DNA of 39,656 bases from Viridibacillus arvi (lineage in GTDB: Bacteria; Bacillota; Bacilli; Bacillales_A; Planococcaceae): assembly GCF_001274945.1 (NCBI RefSeq), contig NZ_LILB01000001.1, positions 1,215,384-1,255,039 of the forward strand, read 5' to 3'. The notes beneath the pieces were generated by a model, which was not told the origin of the DNA, ran no database searches, and worked only from the letters and a program-made list of their open reading frames with translations. Positions within the stretch are counted from its first letter, which is position 1; each line of letters starts with the position of its first letter. Positions 18,540 to 27,145 of this stretch are shown here, in pieces. The position numbers were made by a program, and so were the translations under genes.

Positions 18540-18588
18540 TTTAAGTTTAAGCTTTTTAAAGAAGAAAGTATAGAGAGGATTGACATAT

Positions 18589-19134
18589 ATGAAGATTACA
18601 ACAATTATTGGTAGTTCTAGAGAAGATAGTAACAGTGAGATACTGGCCGATTTGGTGACGAAAGATTTAACTCATACTACAATTGATTTAAAAAACTTAT
18701 CCATTCAACCTATTCATGATTTACGTCATACGGATGGAGGCTTTCAATTTGTAGACGATGATTATGACACAATCATAAATGCTTTCTTAGAAAGTGACCT
18801 GATTATCTTTTCAACTCCGATATATTGGTATACGATGTCAGGAATTATGAAAAACATGATTGATCGATTAAGTCACGCTATACGAGATGAACGTTTCCCA
18901 CAATTTAAAGAAAAAATAAAATCTGTAGAGGCAATCGTAGTAGCAGTCGGTGGTGATGAACCGAAAATAAAAGGTCTACCCCTTATTCAGCAATTTAAAT
19001 ACACTTTTGATTTCTTAAATATGCGGTTCTCTTCTTATATTATAGGTGAAGGAAATAAACCAGGTGACATTTTGCAAGATCAGCAAGCAGTTGCTCAAGC
19101 TACCCTATTAAATAAACAGTTAAAAGAGTTATAA
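18589..19134 (+). CDS. NAD(P)H-dependent FMN reductase / flavodoxin-fold oxidoreductase
   Basis: 181 aa from the ATG at 18589 (AGAGG about 10 nt upstream; a TTG at 18580 is too close to it). Flavodoxin-like fold: phosphate-binding loop GSSREDSNSEIL (7-18) and the FMN-contact segment TPIYWYTMSGIMKNMIDR (about 80-97). It should reduce FMN or quinone/nitro compounds with NAD(P)H in the cytoplasm. The divergent LysR regulator suggests induction by an electrophile or similar stress. Closed by a clear terminator. Confidence 0.85.
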   Translation: MKITTIIGSSREDSNSEILADLVTKDLTHTTIDLKNLSIQPIHDLRHTDGGFQFVDDDYDTIINAFLESDLIIFSTPIYWYTMSGIMKNMIDRLSHAIRDERFPQFKEKIKSVEAIVVAVGGDEPKIKGLPLIQQFKYTFDFLNMRFSSYIIGEGNKPGDILQDQQAVAQATLLNKQLKEL

Positions 19135-19145
19135 AAACCATCAGG

Positions 19146-19176
19146 AAGATCGTTCATTTTTGAACGATCTTTTTTA
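19146..19176 (+). terminator. Terminator after the FMN reductase gene
   Basis: Perfect 10-bp stem AAGATCGTTC / GAACGATCTT followed by T6. Confidence 0.88.
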
Positions 19177-19320
19177 ACCTAATGACTCATTGTATGTGTT
19201 TATTTTCATCCCTTCACCGCATTAGAATATCGTATTCCATTGCTTGATTATACTGTTTCAAGTAATTCAGTACCGTTTACAAAACCACAGATTTAACTAA
19301 TAAATTATTTCCTGGAAAAT

Positions 19321-19356
19321 AAAAACGTTTATTAGGATAGCCTAATAAACGTTTTT
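19321..19356 (-). terminator. Terminator after the siderophore-binding protein gene
   Basis: Perfect 16-bp stem AAAAACGTTTATTAGG / CCTAATAAACGTTTTT with a 4-nt loop and T tracts at both ends. Confidence 0.88.
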
Positions 19357-19366
19357 GCATGTCATT

Positions 19367-20353
19367 TTATTTAGAGAATACTTCTTCAATTTGGTCTAGC
19401 ATTAGGTTAGCAGCTAATACGCCACCTGCTGTATTCCAAATTACATCGTCTACTTTATGAGCGTTACCATCTTTAACCGCAGATAGTTTTTTCCATAGCG
19501 GATCTTCTGTCCATTCAGTTTCAGTTGCTAATGCAGAGTCATCACCAGTTGGCATATATGTGAAGTAGAATAGTACGTCTCCGTCCATTTCAGGAATTGC
19601 TTCTTTACCTACTTCAATTGCTAAATTACCTAATTTATTGTCTGCTGTAAATAATTTTTCTTGTTCTTTTACTCGTTTAAAGCCTAATTCATTGAAGATT
19701 ACACCTGAGAATGAATCAGTGTAGTAAATACGTGCTTTACCAGTCATGAAACGTACAAATGATACTTCTTGATTTGTTTTGTCGCCTAAAGTTGTTTTTA
19801 AAGTAGCAACTTTTTCTTCATATTTATTTAATATTTCTTTACCTTCAGCTTCTTTGTTCACTGCTTTTGCGTATAACGCAAAGTTGTCTTTCCAATCACC
19901 ACGTAATGTTTCAGAGAAAACTGTTGGTGCAATTTTTGTTAATTTATCATAGACTTTTTCTTGTCTTAATTTATTACCGATGATTAAATCTGGTTTAAGT
20001 GCAGCGATTTTCTCGATATTCACTTCATGTTCAACACCGACAACTTCTGCATCTCCCATATCGTCTTTAATATGATCATACCAAGGATTTCCTACCCATG
20101 ATTGTACTGCGCCTACTGGTTTAATACCTAGAGCAAGTAATGCTTCCGTTCCTTCGTTCGTTAATACAACAATACGTTTTGGTGTACCTTTAATTTCAGT
20201 AGTACCCATTGCATGCTCAACAGAATATGTTGTTTCTTTTTCTTTTGATGCATCATTTTGTTTATCATCTTCTTTCGTATTACCGCAAGCTGCTAATGCA
20301 AATACAGCGATAACTGCAAATAATGCGACGATTTTACGTAAAGTATTTTTCAT
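19367..20353 (-). CDS. Iron-siderophore ABC importer substrate-binding lipoprotein (YfiY-like)
   Basis: 328 aa from the ATG at 20353 (GGAGG upstream; the longer frame has no ribosome site). Lipoprotein signal peptide with lipobox LAAC (20-23). The mature part is a FecB/FhuD-type binding protein with GTPKRIVVLTNEGTEALLAL, a long connecting helix region, and VIWNTAGGVLAANLMLDQI near the end. It should capture ferric hydroxamate or citrate-type siderophores outside the membrane. Divergent from the permease/ATPase operon across a single Fur box. Similarity, from memory, is closest to YfiY of Bacillus subtilis. Confidence 0.9.
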   Translation of the reverse strand: MKNTLRKIVALFAVIAVFALAACGNTKEDDKQNDASKEKETTYSVEHAMGTTEIKGTPKRIVVLTNEGTEALLALGIKPVGAVQSWVGNPWYDHIKDDMGDAEVVGVEHEVNIEKIAALKPDLIIGNKLRQEKVYDKLTKIAPTVFSETLRGDWKDNFALYAKAVNKEAEGKEILNKYEEKVATLKTTLGDKTNQEVSFVRFMTGKARIYYTDSFSGVIFNELGFKRVKEQEKLFTADNKLGNLAIEVGKEAIPEMDGDVLFYFTYMPTGDDSALATETEWTEDPLWKKLSAVKDGNAHKVDDVIWNTAGGVLAANLMLDQIEEVFSK

Positions 20354-20393
20354 CTCTTTAAATCCTCCAATGTATATGATAAAATATGAAAGC

Positions 20394-20412
20394 AATAATG
20401 ATAATCATTTTC
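20394..20412. promoter_or_regulatory. Fur box
   Basis: AATAATGATAATCATTTTC matches the 19-bp Fur consensus GATAATGATAATCATTATC at 17 of 19 positions. It lies in the divergent region between the binding protein and the permease operon, so iron-loaded Fur should repress at least the former and possibly both. Confidence 0.85.
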
Positions 20413-20523
20413 ATTTAATGCAAGATTAATATTATTCTACGATAAAACATAAGTCAATAAATATTTTGAATTACCTAGCAAACGTAATTTTATTCTAATT
20501 TAGAAAAGAGTTTTGAATACCAC

Positions 20524-21528
20524 ATGTTATTTAATAATAATCTCTCAAAAATTCTTGCACTAATAAGCAGTATCATTCTATTACTCATATGTATGGTCAT
20601 TAGTATCGTTTACGGTTATGCAGATACGTCCTTTCAGACCGCTTATCAAGCATTTACACAGTTTAATGACTCCAATGAACATTTAATCATTCAAAACGTA
20701 CGACTTCCTCGTGCATTAATCGCAGCAAGCGTCGGAGCGTCATTAGCGATTGCTGGCGTTTTAATGCAAACGTTAACAAAAAACCCCCTCGCTTCTCCAG
20801 GTATCCTAGGGATCAATGCTGGAGCTGGATTTGCAGTTGTGTTTGCGATGGTCTTCTTCCAATCTACTAGCTTGCAATCATTTGCGTGGATTGCATTTGT
20901 AGGTGCAACAGTTGCAACGGCGGCAGTTTATGGGATTAGTTCTACGGGTCGAGATGCTATGTCTCCTATTAAAATTACGTTAGCTGGGGCAGCAATGAGC
21001 GCCCTCTTCTCTTCTTTCACTCAAGGATTATTAGCTACTAATGAGGCTGAATTAGATCAAGTGCTATTTTGGCTAGCAGGTTCCGTAGAAGGTCGTAAAT
21101 TAGAATTATTAATTGCCGTTCTTCCTTATCTTATTATAGGTTGGATTGGCGCATTGCTAATTGCACCAAAGATGAATGTTCTAGCACTAGGTGATGATGT
21201 CGCAAAAGGGTTAGGTTTACCAGTTGGCTTGATTCAATTAGCGGTTGGATTTATCGTTATTATGCTTGCAGGTGGATCTGTAGCTGTGGCTGGTCCAATC
21301 GGTTTTATCGGCATAGTTATTCCTCATTTAGCTCGCAAATGCGTTGGAAATGACCATAGGTGGTTAATTCCTATGGCAGCATTACTAGGTGGTATTCTAC
21401 TATTATTAGCAGACGTTAGTGCTCGTTATATTATCATGCCTCAGGAAGTTCCTGTTGGTGTCATGACAGCGTTTATCGGAACACCATTCTTTATTTATAT
21501 TGCTAGAAAGGGGTTCAGAAAAGCGTGA
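20524..21528 (+). CDS. FecCD-family siderophore permease subunit 1 (YfiZ-like)
   Basis: 334 aa, nine to ten membrane segments. Family marks: LPRALIAASVGASLAIAGVL near residue 60, KNPLASPGILGINAGAGFA, and the ATPase-contact GPIGFIGIVIPHLAR (about 258-272). The start ATG has only a weak ribosome site (AAAGAG), which is unusual for the first gene of an operon. Next permease begins at the stop codon, so the two are coupled. Forms the membrane channel with the second subunit and the ATPase. Confidence 0.9.
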   Translation: MLFNNNLSKILALISSIILLLICMVISIVYGYADTSFQTAYQAFTQFNDSNEHLIIQNVRLPRALIAASVGASLAIAGVLMQTLTKNPLASPGILGINAGAGFAVVFAMVFFQSTSLQSFAWIAFVGATVATAAVYGISSTGRDAMSPIKITLAGAAMSALFSSFTQGLLATNEAELDQVLFWLAGSVEGRKLELLIAVLPYLIIGWIGALLIAPKMNVLALGDDVAKGLGLPVGLIQLAVGFIVIMLAGGSVAVAGPIGFIGIVIPHLARKCVGNDHRWLIPMAALLGGILLLLADVSARYIIMPQEVPVGVMTAFIGTPFFIYIARKGFRKA

Positions 21529-22580
21529 TGCAGTACAGAACTATAAGACTATTACAACAAAAAATTTCGTTTTTACTTGATATAAAAGCAACTAAGAAAA
21601 TCTCATTATTATTCTGCTTAGTATTGGCAATGTTTATACTAAGTGCATCAGTAGGCGATTCTTTTATTAATCCGTTAAACGTTTTCCAAATTCTATTTGG
21701 TGGTGGTAATGATTTTGATCGCCTTGTAGTAGTTGATTTTAGATTACCTCGTATTCTAATCGCAGCCTTTGCTGGTATGGCATTAGCCGTTGCTGGCGCT
21801 ATTTTACAAGGGATGATTAAAAACCCCCTTGCTTCACCAGATATTATTGGGATTTCTGCTGGTGGCGGTGCTGCAGTTGTCGCATTCTTAGCCATCTTTA
21901 GTGATCAAAATCACTCATTAACGGTTAGTATTCAGTGGCTCCCTATTGCAGGTTTTATAGGAGCTACGGTAATTGGCTTTGTCGTATACTTTTTAGCTTG
22001 GAAAGATGGTATTACACCTATTCGCCTTGTCCTTATTGGTATTGGGGTTTCAGCATTTATGCAAGCAATGACAACGATGCTCATGTTACTAGGTCCAATC
22101 TATAGAGCGAGTGAAGCGAATATTTGGATAACAGGTAGCGTTAGTGGAGCAAGTTGGGAGCAAGTAAAAATGGTCGTACCTTGGACTATTCTCTTACTTG
22201 TGATTTCCTTCTTCATCACAAGACATTTAAATGTACAAGAACTAGGTGATGATACTGCTTCAAATTTAGGACAACCTGTTCAGAAAATGCGTTTTCTTTT
22301 ATTATTACTTAGTACTTGTCTTGTTGCCGGCGCTATTGCTTTTGCTGGTGCTATTGGCTTTGTCGGTTTAATGGCACCGCATATCGCACGTCGCTTAGTT
22401 GGTTCATCTTTTGGTGTGTTAATCCCAACTGCTGCAAGTATTGGTGCATTACTAGTTATGGCAGCGGATGTCATTGGTAGAACGGCATTTAGTCCACTAG
22501 AAGTACCTGCTGGTGTTTTTACAGCAGCAATTGGTGCCCCTTATTTTATCTATTTATTATTTAGAAATCCGAAGAACTAA
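21528..22580 (+). CDS. FecCD-family siderophore permease subunit 2 (YfhA-like)
   Basis: 350 aa from the ATG at 21528, overlapping the previous stop by one base (TGATG); a GTG one codon earlier is also possible. Same layout as its neighbour: LPRILIAAFAGMALAVAGAI, KNPLASPDIIGISAGGGAAV, and GAIGFVGLMAPHIARRLVG near the C-terminus. Heterodimer partner of subunit 1. Confidence 0.9.
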   Translation: MQYRTIRLLQQKISFLLDIKATKKISLLFCLVLAMFILSASVGDSFINPLNVFQILFGGGNDFDRLVVVDFRLPRILIAAFAGMALAVAGAILQGMIKNPLASPDIIGISAGGGAAVVAFLAIFSDQNHSLTVSIQWLPIAGFIGATVIGFVVYFLAWKDGITPIRLVLIGIGVSAFMQAMTTMLMLLGPIYRASEANIWITGSVSGASWEQVKMVVPWTILLLVISFFITRHLNVQELGDDTASNLGQPVQKMRFLLLLLSTCLVAGAIAFAGAIGFVGLMAPHIARRLVGSSFGVLIPTAASIGALLVMAADVIGRTAFSPLEVPAGVFTAAIGAPYFIYLLFRNPKN

Positions 22581-22595
22581 AGGAGTCGAAAACCT

Positions 22596-23399
22596 TTGAC
22601 AGAAACGATTGAAACGAAATCACTTACTTTAGGTTATGGAGATTCCGTTATTATAAAAGATTTAAATATTACAATTCCAAAGGGTGAAATCACCGTGTTA
22701 ATCGGTGGAAATGGTTGTGGTAAATCCACTCTTTTACGCTCTATTGCAAGATTATTAAAACCAACGCATGGCACTGTATTATTAGAAGCAGAAGATGTCT
22801 TTAAACTATCAACTAAGCAAGTGGCAAAAAAGCTATCTATTTTACCACAATCCCCTACCGCACCAGAGGGATTAACTGTACTACAACTTGTGAAGCAAGG
22901 ACGTTATCCTTACCAAAGCTGGCGTAAGCAATGGACTAAAGAAGATGAAGAGATCGTCTTAAATGCACTAAAGGCTACGGGTGTTGCAGAATTGAAAGAC
23001 AAACCTGTTGATGAACTATCAGGCGGGCAACGCCAACGTGCCTGGATTGCTATGACATTGGCGCAAGATACGGATATTATATTATTAGATGAACCGACTA
23101 CCTATTTAGATTTAACGCATCAAATCGAAATTCTCGATTTACTATATGAGTTGAATATTCAAGAAAACCGGACAATCATCATGGTCTTACACGACATTAA
23201 TTTAGCTTGCCGTTATGCTCATCATATTATTACCGTAGCTAACCAAACCGTTTATAAAAAAGGCAAGCCTGTGGACATCATAAATGAAACCCTTATCAAA
23301 GATGTCTTTGATCTCGATTGTGAAATTACAGCAGACCCTATTTTCGGTACGCCAATGTGCATTCCTTTTGGGAAAGGGCGAAAAGTAACTCAATTTTAA
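22596..23399 (+). CDS. Siderophore ABC importer ATP-binding protein (FecE/FhuC/YusV-like)
   Basis: 267 aa. Start is a TTG at 22596 with AAAGGAG 10 nt upstream. Walker A GGNGCGKST (about 38-46), signature LSGGQRQRAWIA, Walker B IILLDEPTTYLDL, switch His in MVLHDINLACRYA. Complete ATPase energising iron-siderophore uptake. Third gene of the permease operon and followed by a terminator. B. subtilis uses the shared ATPase YusV for YfiYZ-YfhA; here it is encoded in the operon. Confidence 0.92.
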   Translation: MTETIETKSLTLGYGDSVIIKDLNITIPKGEITVLIGGNGCGKSTLLRSIARLLKPTHGTVLLEAEDVFKLSTKQVAKKLSILPQSPTAPEGLTVLQLVKQGRYPYQSWRKQWTKEDEEIVLNALKATGVAELKDKPVDELSGGQRQRAWIAMTLAQDTDIILLDEPTTYLDLTHQIEILDLLYELNIQENRTIIMVLHDINLACRYAHHIITVANQTVYKKGKPVDIINETLIKDVFDLDCEITADPIFGTPMCIPFGKGRKVTQF

Positions 23400-23404
23400 A
23401 TTAT

Positions 23405-23444
23405 AAAAAGGACGGGAGCATATTATCTACTCCGGTCCTTTTTA
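23405..23444 (+). terminator. Bidirectional terminator between siderophore operon and GNAT gene
   Basis: Stem AAAAAGGAC-GGAG / CTCC-GTCCTTTTT with one G/G mismatch and T tracts on both strands; it lies between two convergent genes. Confidence 0.82.
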
Positions 23445-23456
23445 TTTGTTTTATCT

Positions 23457-23996
23457 CTAATGTGCTCTATACTCCACTAACCAGCAATCTCTTAATTCAC
23501 CTTCATGCATCTCATGCTTTGGTAAATATCGTACTTTCTTAAAACCACATTTTTCGTAGCAATGAATGGCTCTTTCATTCCAAGCTTGCGGATCCATAAC
23601 AAGGATATCAACCTTTTTCTCGTTGACTAAGTATTCCTTCATCGCTAGAATAAGCTTGGTACCAATACCTTTATCCCAATAACTGGATTCACCAATAAAT
23701 TGATCTAACCCATAAATTACTTCTTCGTCGTTATTGTAGTCATAAGCGCCCCTGCTCTCATGCTCTATAGGATAAAACTGAATATAACCGATACTGACCC
23801 CATCGTATTCTATAATGCATCTAGTTTCCTCTTCATTAATATCGTAAAATTTTTCATGTACTTTTTCTATATCAAATGGATTATCTTTTCCTTCGTAATA
23901 TGTTAAAATATTTGCGTCTGAAAGCCATTTCGCGAGATAAACATCATCTTTTCTTTCTAACTTCCGAATCACTAACTGTTCATTTTGTAATATCAT
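23457..23996 (-). CDS. GNAT acetyltransferase, AAC(6')-like
   Basis: 179 aa GNAT fold (acetyltransferase type 8). The acetyl-CoA loop lies in SSYWDKGIGTKLILAM, followed by MDPQAWNERAIHCYEKCGF and the end HEGELRDCWLVEY. This pattern (YGLDQFIG, MDPQ, N-RAI-CYEKCGF) is typical of chromosomal relatives of aminoglycoside 6'-N-acetyltransferases. Many such proteins do not give resistance, so the substrate stays open. ATG at 23996 follows GGAG at 9 nt. Confidence 0.82.
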   Translation of the reverse strand: MILQNEQLVIRKLERKDDVYLAKWLSDANILTYYEGKDNPFDIEKVHEKFYDINEEETRCIIEYDGVSIGYIQFYPIEHESRGAYDYNNDEEVIYGLDQFIGESSYWDKGIGTKLILAMKEYLVNEKKVDILVMDPQAWNERAIHCYEKCGFKKVRYLPKHEMHEGELRDCWLVEYRAH

Positions 23997-23999
23997 TTA

Positions 24000-24375
24000 T
24001 TTATTCTCCATTCTCTGTTAATATAATTTGCACACAATTTGTAAGAAAATAATAGAATAGATTCACCCTCAACCCATATTCTTCATATCTATTTGTTATA
24101 TTAGTACGATTTTGGTTAATATAAGCATAAAAATACTATTTTTACAATCAATTATGTATCATCTAGGTTACAATTATGTATAAGTTCCGTAACACTTGTA
24201 ACAGTTATATAACAAATTCATTGATTTGCCCCTATTGCAATGATTTTCATGATTTAATTGAAAGAGTTAATGTAATTTGACATGGGAATTGAGCACTAGT
24301 TTCATATTCCTTACTCAGAATTGATATAAAAAAGCTTAAACTGTTTTAGCTTTGAAACTTAAAAAGGAGATTATC
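24000..24375. other. Intergenic gap upstream of the TPR-hydrolase gene
   Basis: AT-rich, no ORF. Contains a direct repeat GTAACA (24189, 24198) followed by the palindrome GTTATATAAC (24204-24213) and a TTGACA at 24277-24282 that could be a -35 box without a convincing -10. The ribosome site AAAGGAG precedes the ATG at 24376. Confidence 0.4.
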
Positions 24376-26034
24376 ATGTCTATATCTACACAAAATGAAA
24401 ATAAGGACGTTATTACTCAAATTGCCGAAGACATTTTAGCGCAAAACGGAGCTGTCCCTAGCAAATCTAACTATATTGATTTTGCCAAACAACTGAAACG
24501 TGATAATAAAGTTGCTCAAGCAAAAAAATTATTAGAAGAAGGTTCAAAAATATATCCACTGAATCTATCTGTTCATACTGAATTGATGAAAATCTATGTT
24601 CGTCAAAAAAATTGGAGCGACGTGGCAAAGCATTTACCAAGAATTTTAGTAAATATTCCACGGAAAACAAATTCTACACTTACTTATAAACTATATAAAT
24701 ATTTGATTAATAACAGACACTATTCTGAAGCAGGTGAAATTCTTGAGCTTCTAGTAAAGGCGAACCCTGAGGATGAGACACTTCAATATAAATACGTCGA
24801 ATTGGCATTTGCCTCAAAGAATTGGCCAATAGCTATTCAAAGAGTTGAAGAACTTGTGCAATTTTTAGGTGAAAAGGTACCTGCTGCGGTGCTCGTTGAC
24901 TTAAGTATTGCCTATCAAATTGTAGGCGAGCATGAAAAAGCTAAATCGTTATTCGCTGAATGTTTGACAAAGTATGTTGATGAGTTGCCTGAACTTTTTG
25001 AAGACGGCTATCGAAAAGTCACACTATTTGATAATGGCGAGAGTAGAATTGAGTTCTATAAATTCATCGAACCAACTAACACCGTGTTCGCAACGTTTGA
25101 CTCTATTGATAAAACATGGGAAAGAACACCTTTCGCTTTCAACTTATTAAAGAAAAAAAGAGTGGATTTAATCTCATTAAGACGAAGAACAACGAAAAAC
25201 TATCACCAAGATATCTCACGTGAAGAATATTATGAAACTGTTGCAAAATTGACTGATGGTTATGATAAAAAATTCGCTTATGGTACTAGCCTAGGTGGCT
25301 ATAGTGCATTGTACTTTGGTTCAACAATTGATTGTAATATTCTAGCACTTAGTCCAAGAAACTCTGCACATCCTAACCATGGTACTAATATGAGAGTTGA
25401 AACGGTTTTCCAACACGAATTACAGCATCCTTATAATCCTAGAATTACTCCAACGATTATTTACGACCCAAAGGATTCTATTGATAGTAAATACATGAAA
25501 AAAGTAATCAGAAAAGCTTATCCAAATGCTAAGTATATTTACTACCCATATGCAGGACACCGTATTTCAATTTATCTATCTCAAATAGGTGTGTTAAAGG
25601 ATATTGTAAAAAGATTCATGGCCGAGGAGCCTATTCCTAATTATGAACGAACACTACGATCAAAATCAACTGAGTATCATCGTATTTTAGCAATACATTG
25701 CTCTAAGACAAACAAAAAAAATTGGGCACTTCAGTTAACTGAAGAATCCATCAGATTATCACCAACTTATGACAGACCACGAGTATTGAAAGTTGAGCTT
25801 TTACGTGATTTAGGTCGCATGGACGAAGCGTTCGCAGCTGCTTATGAGGGACTTGAACTTTTCCCTAAATATACGAGACTACATTTACTGCTAATCAGTC
25901 TATTCGAACAACAAAATCAGTTGAAAGAAGCACTGAAAGCAGTCAATAACGCACTTGAAGTAAGCAAATCTCCAAAGCTGAAAGAAAAAAGAGAAGAATT
26001 ATTAGCAAAACTTGAAATGCTTGCTACTGAATAA
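24376..26034 (+). CDS. TPR / alpha-beta-hydrolase-like / TPR protein, unknown function
   Basis: 552 aa from the ATG at 24376 (AAAGGAG upstream). Residues 1-210 are helical TPR-like repeats. The middle (about 225-420) looks like an alpha/beta-hydrolase: nucleophile elbow GTSLGGY with S305, candidate acid D364, D367 or D370 in YDPKDSIDSKYM, and H395 in YAGHRIS. The last 110 residues are TPR-like again. No signal peptide or membrane segment, so cytoplasmic. The charged segment RRRTTKNYHQDISREEYY precedes the nucleophile. Such combinations occur near polysaccharide and glycoprotein genes, but nothing here proves it. Monocistronic with its own terminator. Confidence 0.72.
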   Translation: MSISTQNENKDVITQIAEDILAQNGAVPSKSNYIDFAKQLKRDNKVAQAKKLLEEGSKIYPLNLSVHTELMKIYVRQKNWSDVAKHLPRILVNIPRKTNSTLTYKLYKYLINNRHYSEAGEILELLVKANPEDETLQYKYVELAFASKNWPIAIQRVEELVQFLGEKVPAAVLVDLSIAYQIVGEHEKAKSLFAECLTKYVDELPELFEDGYRKVTLFDNGESRIEFYKFIEPTNTVFATFDSIDKTWERTPFAFNLLKKKRVDLISLRRRTTKNYHQDISREEYYETVAKLTDGYDKKFAYGTSLGGYSALYFGSTIDCNILALSPRNSAHPNHGTNMRVETVFQHELQHPYNPRITPTIIYDPKDSIDSKYMKKVIRKAYPNAKYIYYPYAGHRISIYLSQIGVLKDIVKRFMAEEPIPNYERTLRSKSTEYHRILAIHCSKTNKKNWALQLTEESIRLSPTYDRPRVLKVELLRDLGRMDEAFAAAYEGLELFPKYTRLHLLLISLFEQQNQLKEALKAVNNALEVSKSPKLKEKREELLAKLEMLATE

Positions 26035-26042
26035 GCCTATAC

Positions 26043-26087
26043 AAAAAACATCGTATTACATGTAAATACGGTGTTTTTTGTTTTTTT
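26043..26087 (+). terminator. Terminator after the TPR-hydrolase gene
   Basis: Stem AAAAAACATCGTATT with its complement (one G-T pair) around an ACATGT loop, followed by a long T tract. Confidence 0.85.
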
Positions 26088-26160
26088 GATAATGGTTCAC
26101 TTAGTCAAATACCGATAAATAAATTACATATGCATTGTTAATATCAAACACTATCCAACA

Positions 26161-26188
26161 TTAACAGTCTGTACTATACTGATAGAAT
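26161..26188 (+). promoter_or_regulatory. Candidate promoter of proC
   Basis: -35 TTAACA (26161-26166), 16-nt spacer, -10 TAGAAT (26183-26188), 20 bp before the start codon. Confidence 0.4.
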
Positions 26189-26207
26189 ATGTTAGGAGAG
26201 TGTAAGA

Positions 26208-27005
26208 ATGAAGTATGGATTTATTGGCCTTGGTAGTATGGCCTCTGCCATTATTAAAGGCATGTACAATAGTAAACAATTTTCAGCTACAGACATTTAT
26301 GGTTATAACCGAACAGTTGCTAAAACAAATCATCTTGCGGACAACTATGGGCTTATCTCAAGTGATTCTATTAAAGGTATTATGACAAATGCTGATGTCA
26401 TTGTATTAGCAGTTCAACCACAAGTATTACCTGAAGTATTATTAGAGGTTCAAAAATATATCAAAGAAAATCATCTTATTATATCAGTCGCAGCAGGCAA
26501 ATCTATTGACTATATACAACAAAACATTCAAGCAGATACACCGATTATCCGCGTTATGCCCAATATTAATGCCATCGTAGGTGCTTCTACAACTTGCTAC
26601 TCCATTTCTTCAACTGTTAATGAACAGCACAAAGAAATCGTAGAATCTTTGTTTGGAACAATTGGCTCTATTATAGAATTACCAGAAAATCTATTTACAA
26701 TTTTCTCGGCTATTGGTGGGGCTTCCCCAGCCTTTACGTATTTATATATCGATTCATTGGCAAGAGCTGCCGTGCGAGAGGGAATGGATAAGAAAATGGC
26801 ATTAGAAATTGCCGCCAGCTCAGTACTTGGTAGTGCTAAAATGATATTAGAATCTGACGAACATCCGTGGGAACTAGTCGATCAAGTTTGTTCACCTGGG
26901 GGTACTACAATCCAAGGTGTCACTTCCTTGCAAAATGACCATTTCGCTAGTACTATTTATGATGCTGTAACGGCCGTTATTAAAAAGGATTCCACTTTAT
27001 CATAA
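26208..27005 (+). CDS. proC: Pyrroline-5-carboxylate reductase
   Basis: 265 aa, normal length. Rossmann NAD(P) motif GFIGLGSM (4-11), then AVQPQVLPEVL, RVMPNINAIVGAS, and the substrate-site helix AIGGASPAFTYLYIDSLARA; the C-terminus holds CSPGGTTIQGV, the proline-ring contact. Catalyses the last step of proline synthesis, P5C to proline, in the cytoplasm. ATG at 26208 follows GGAGAG. Bacilli often carry several ProC paralogues (ProG, ProH, ProI), so it may be one of several copies. Confidence 0.95.
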   Translation: MKYGFIGLGSMASAIIKGMYNSKQFSATDIYGYNRTVAKTNHLADNYGLISSDSIKGIMTNADVIVLAVQPQVLPEVLLEVQKYIKENHLIISVAAGKSIDYIQQNIQADTPIIRVMPNINAIVGASTTCYSISSTVNEQHKEIVESLFGTIGSIIELPENLFTIFSAIGGASPAFTYLYIDSLARAAVREGMDKKMALEIAASSVLGSAKMILESDEHPWELVDQVCSPGGTTIQGVTSLQNDHFASTIYDAVTAVIKKDSTLS

Positions 27006-27012
27006 AATCATC

Positions 27013-27060
27013 GCAGACAGAACTTTTCGCTACATAGCGTTACATTCTGTCTGCTTTTTT
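27013..27060 (+). terminator. Terminator after proC
   Basis: Perfect 10-bp stem GCAGACAGAA / TTCTGTCTGC followed by T6. Confidence 0.88.
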
Positions 27061-27145
27061 GTTACCTAAAAACAAATACCTACCTTTCTTATAGGAATAG
27101 TGTATAATTGAATTAATCTAACTTTGAACTTGAAAGGATGATTTC

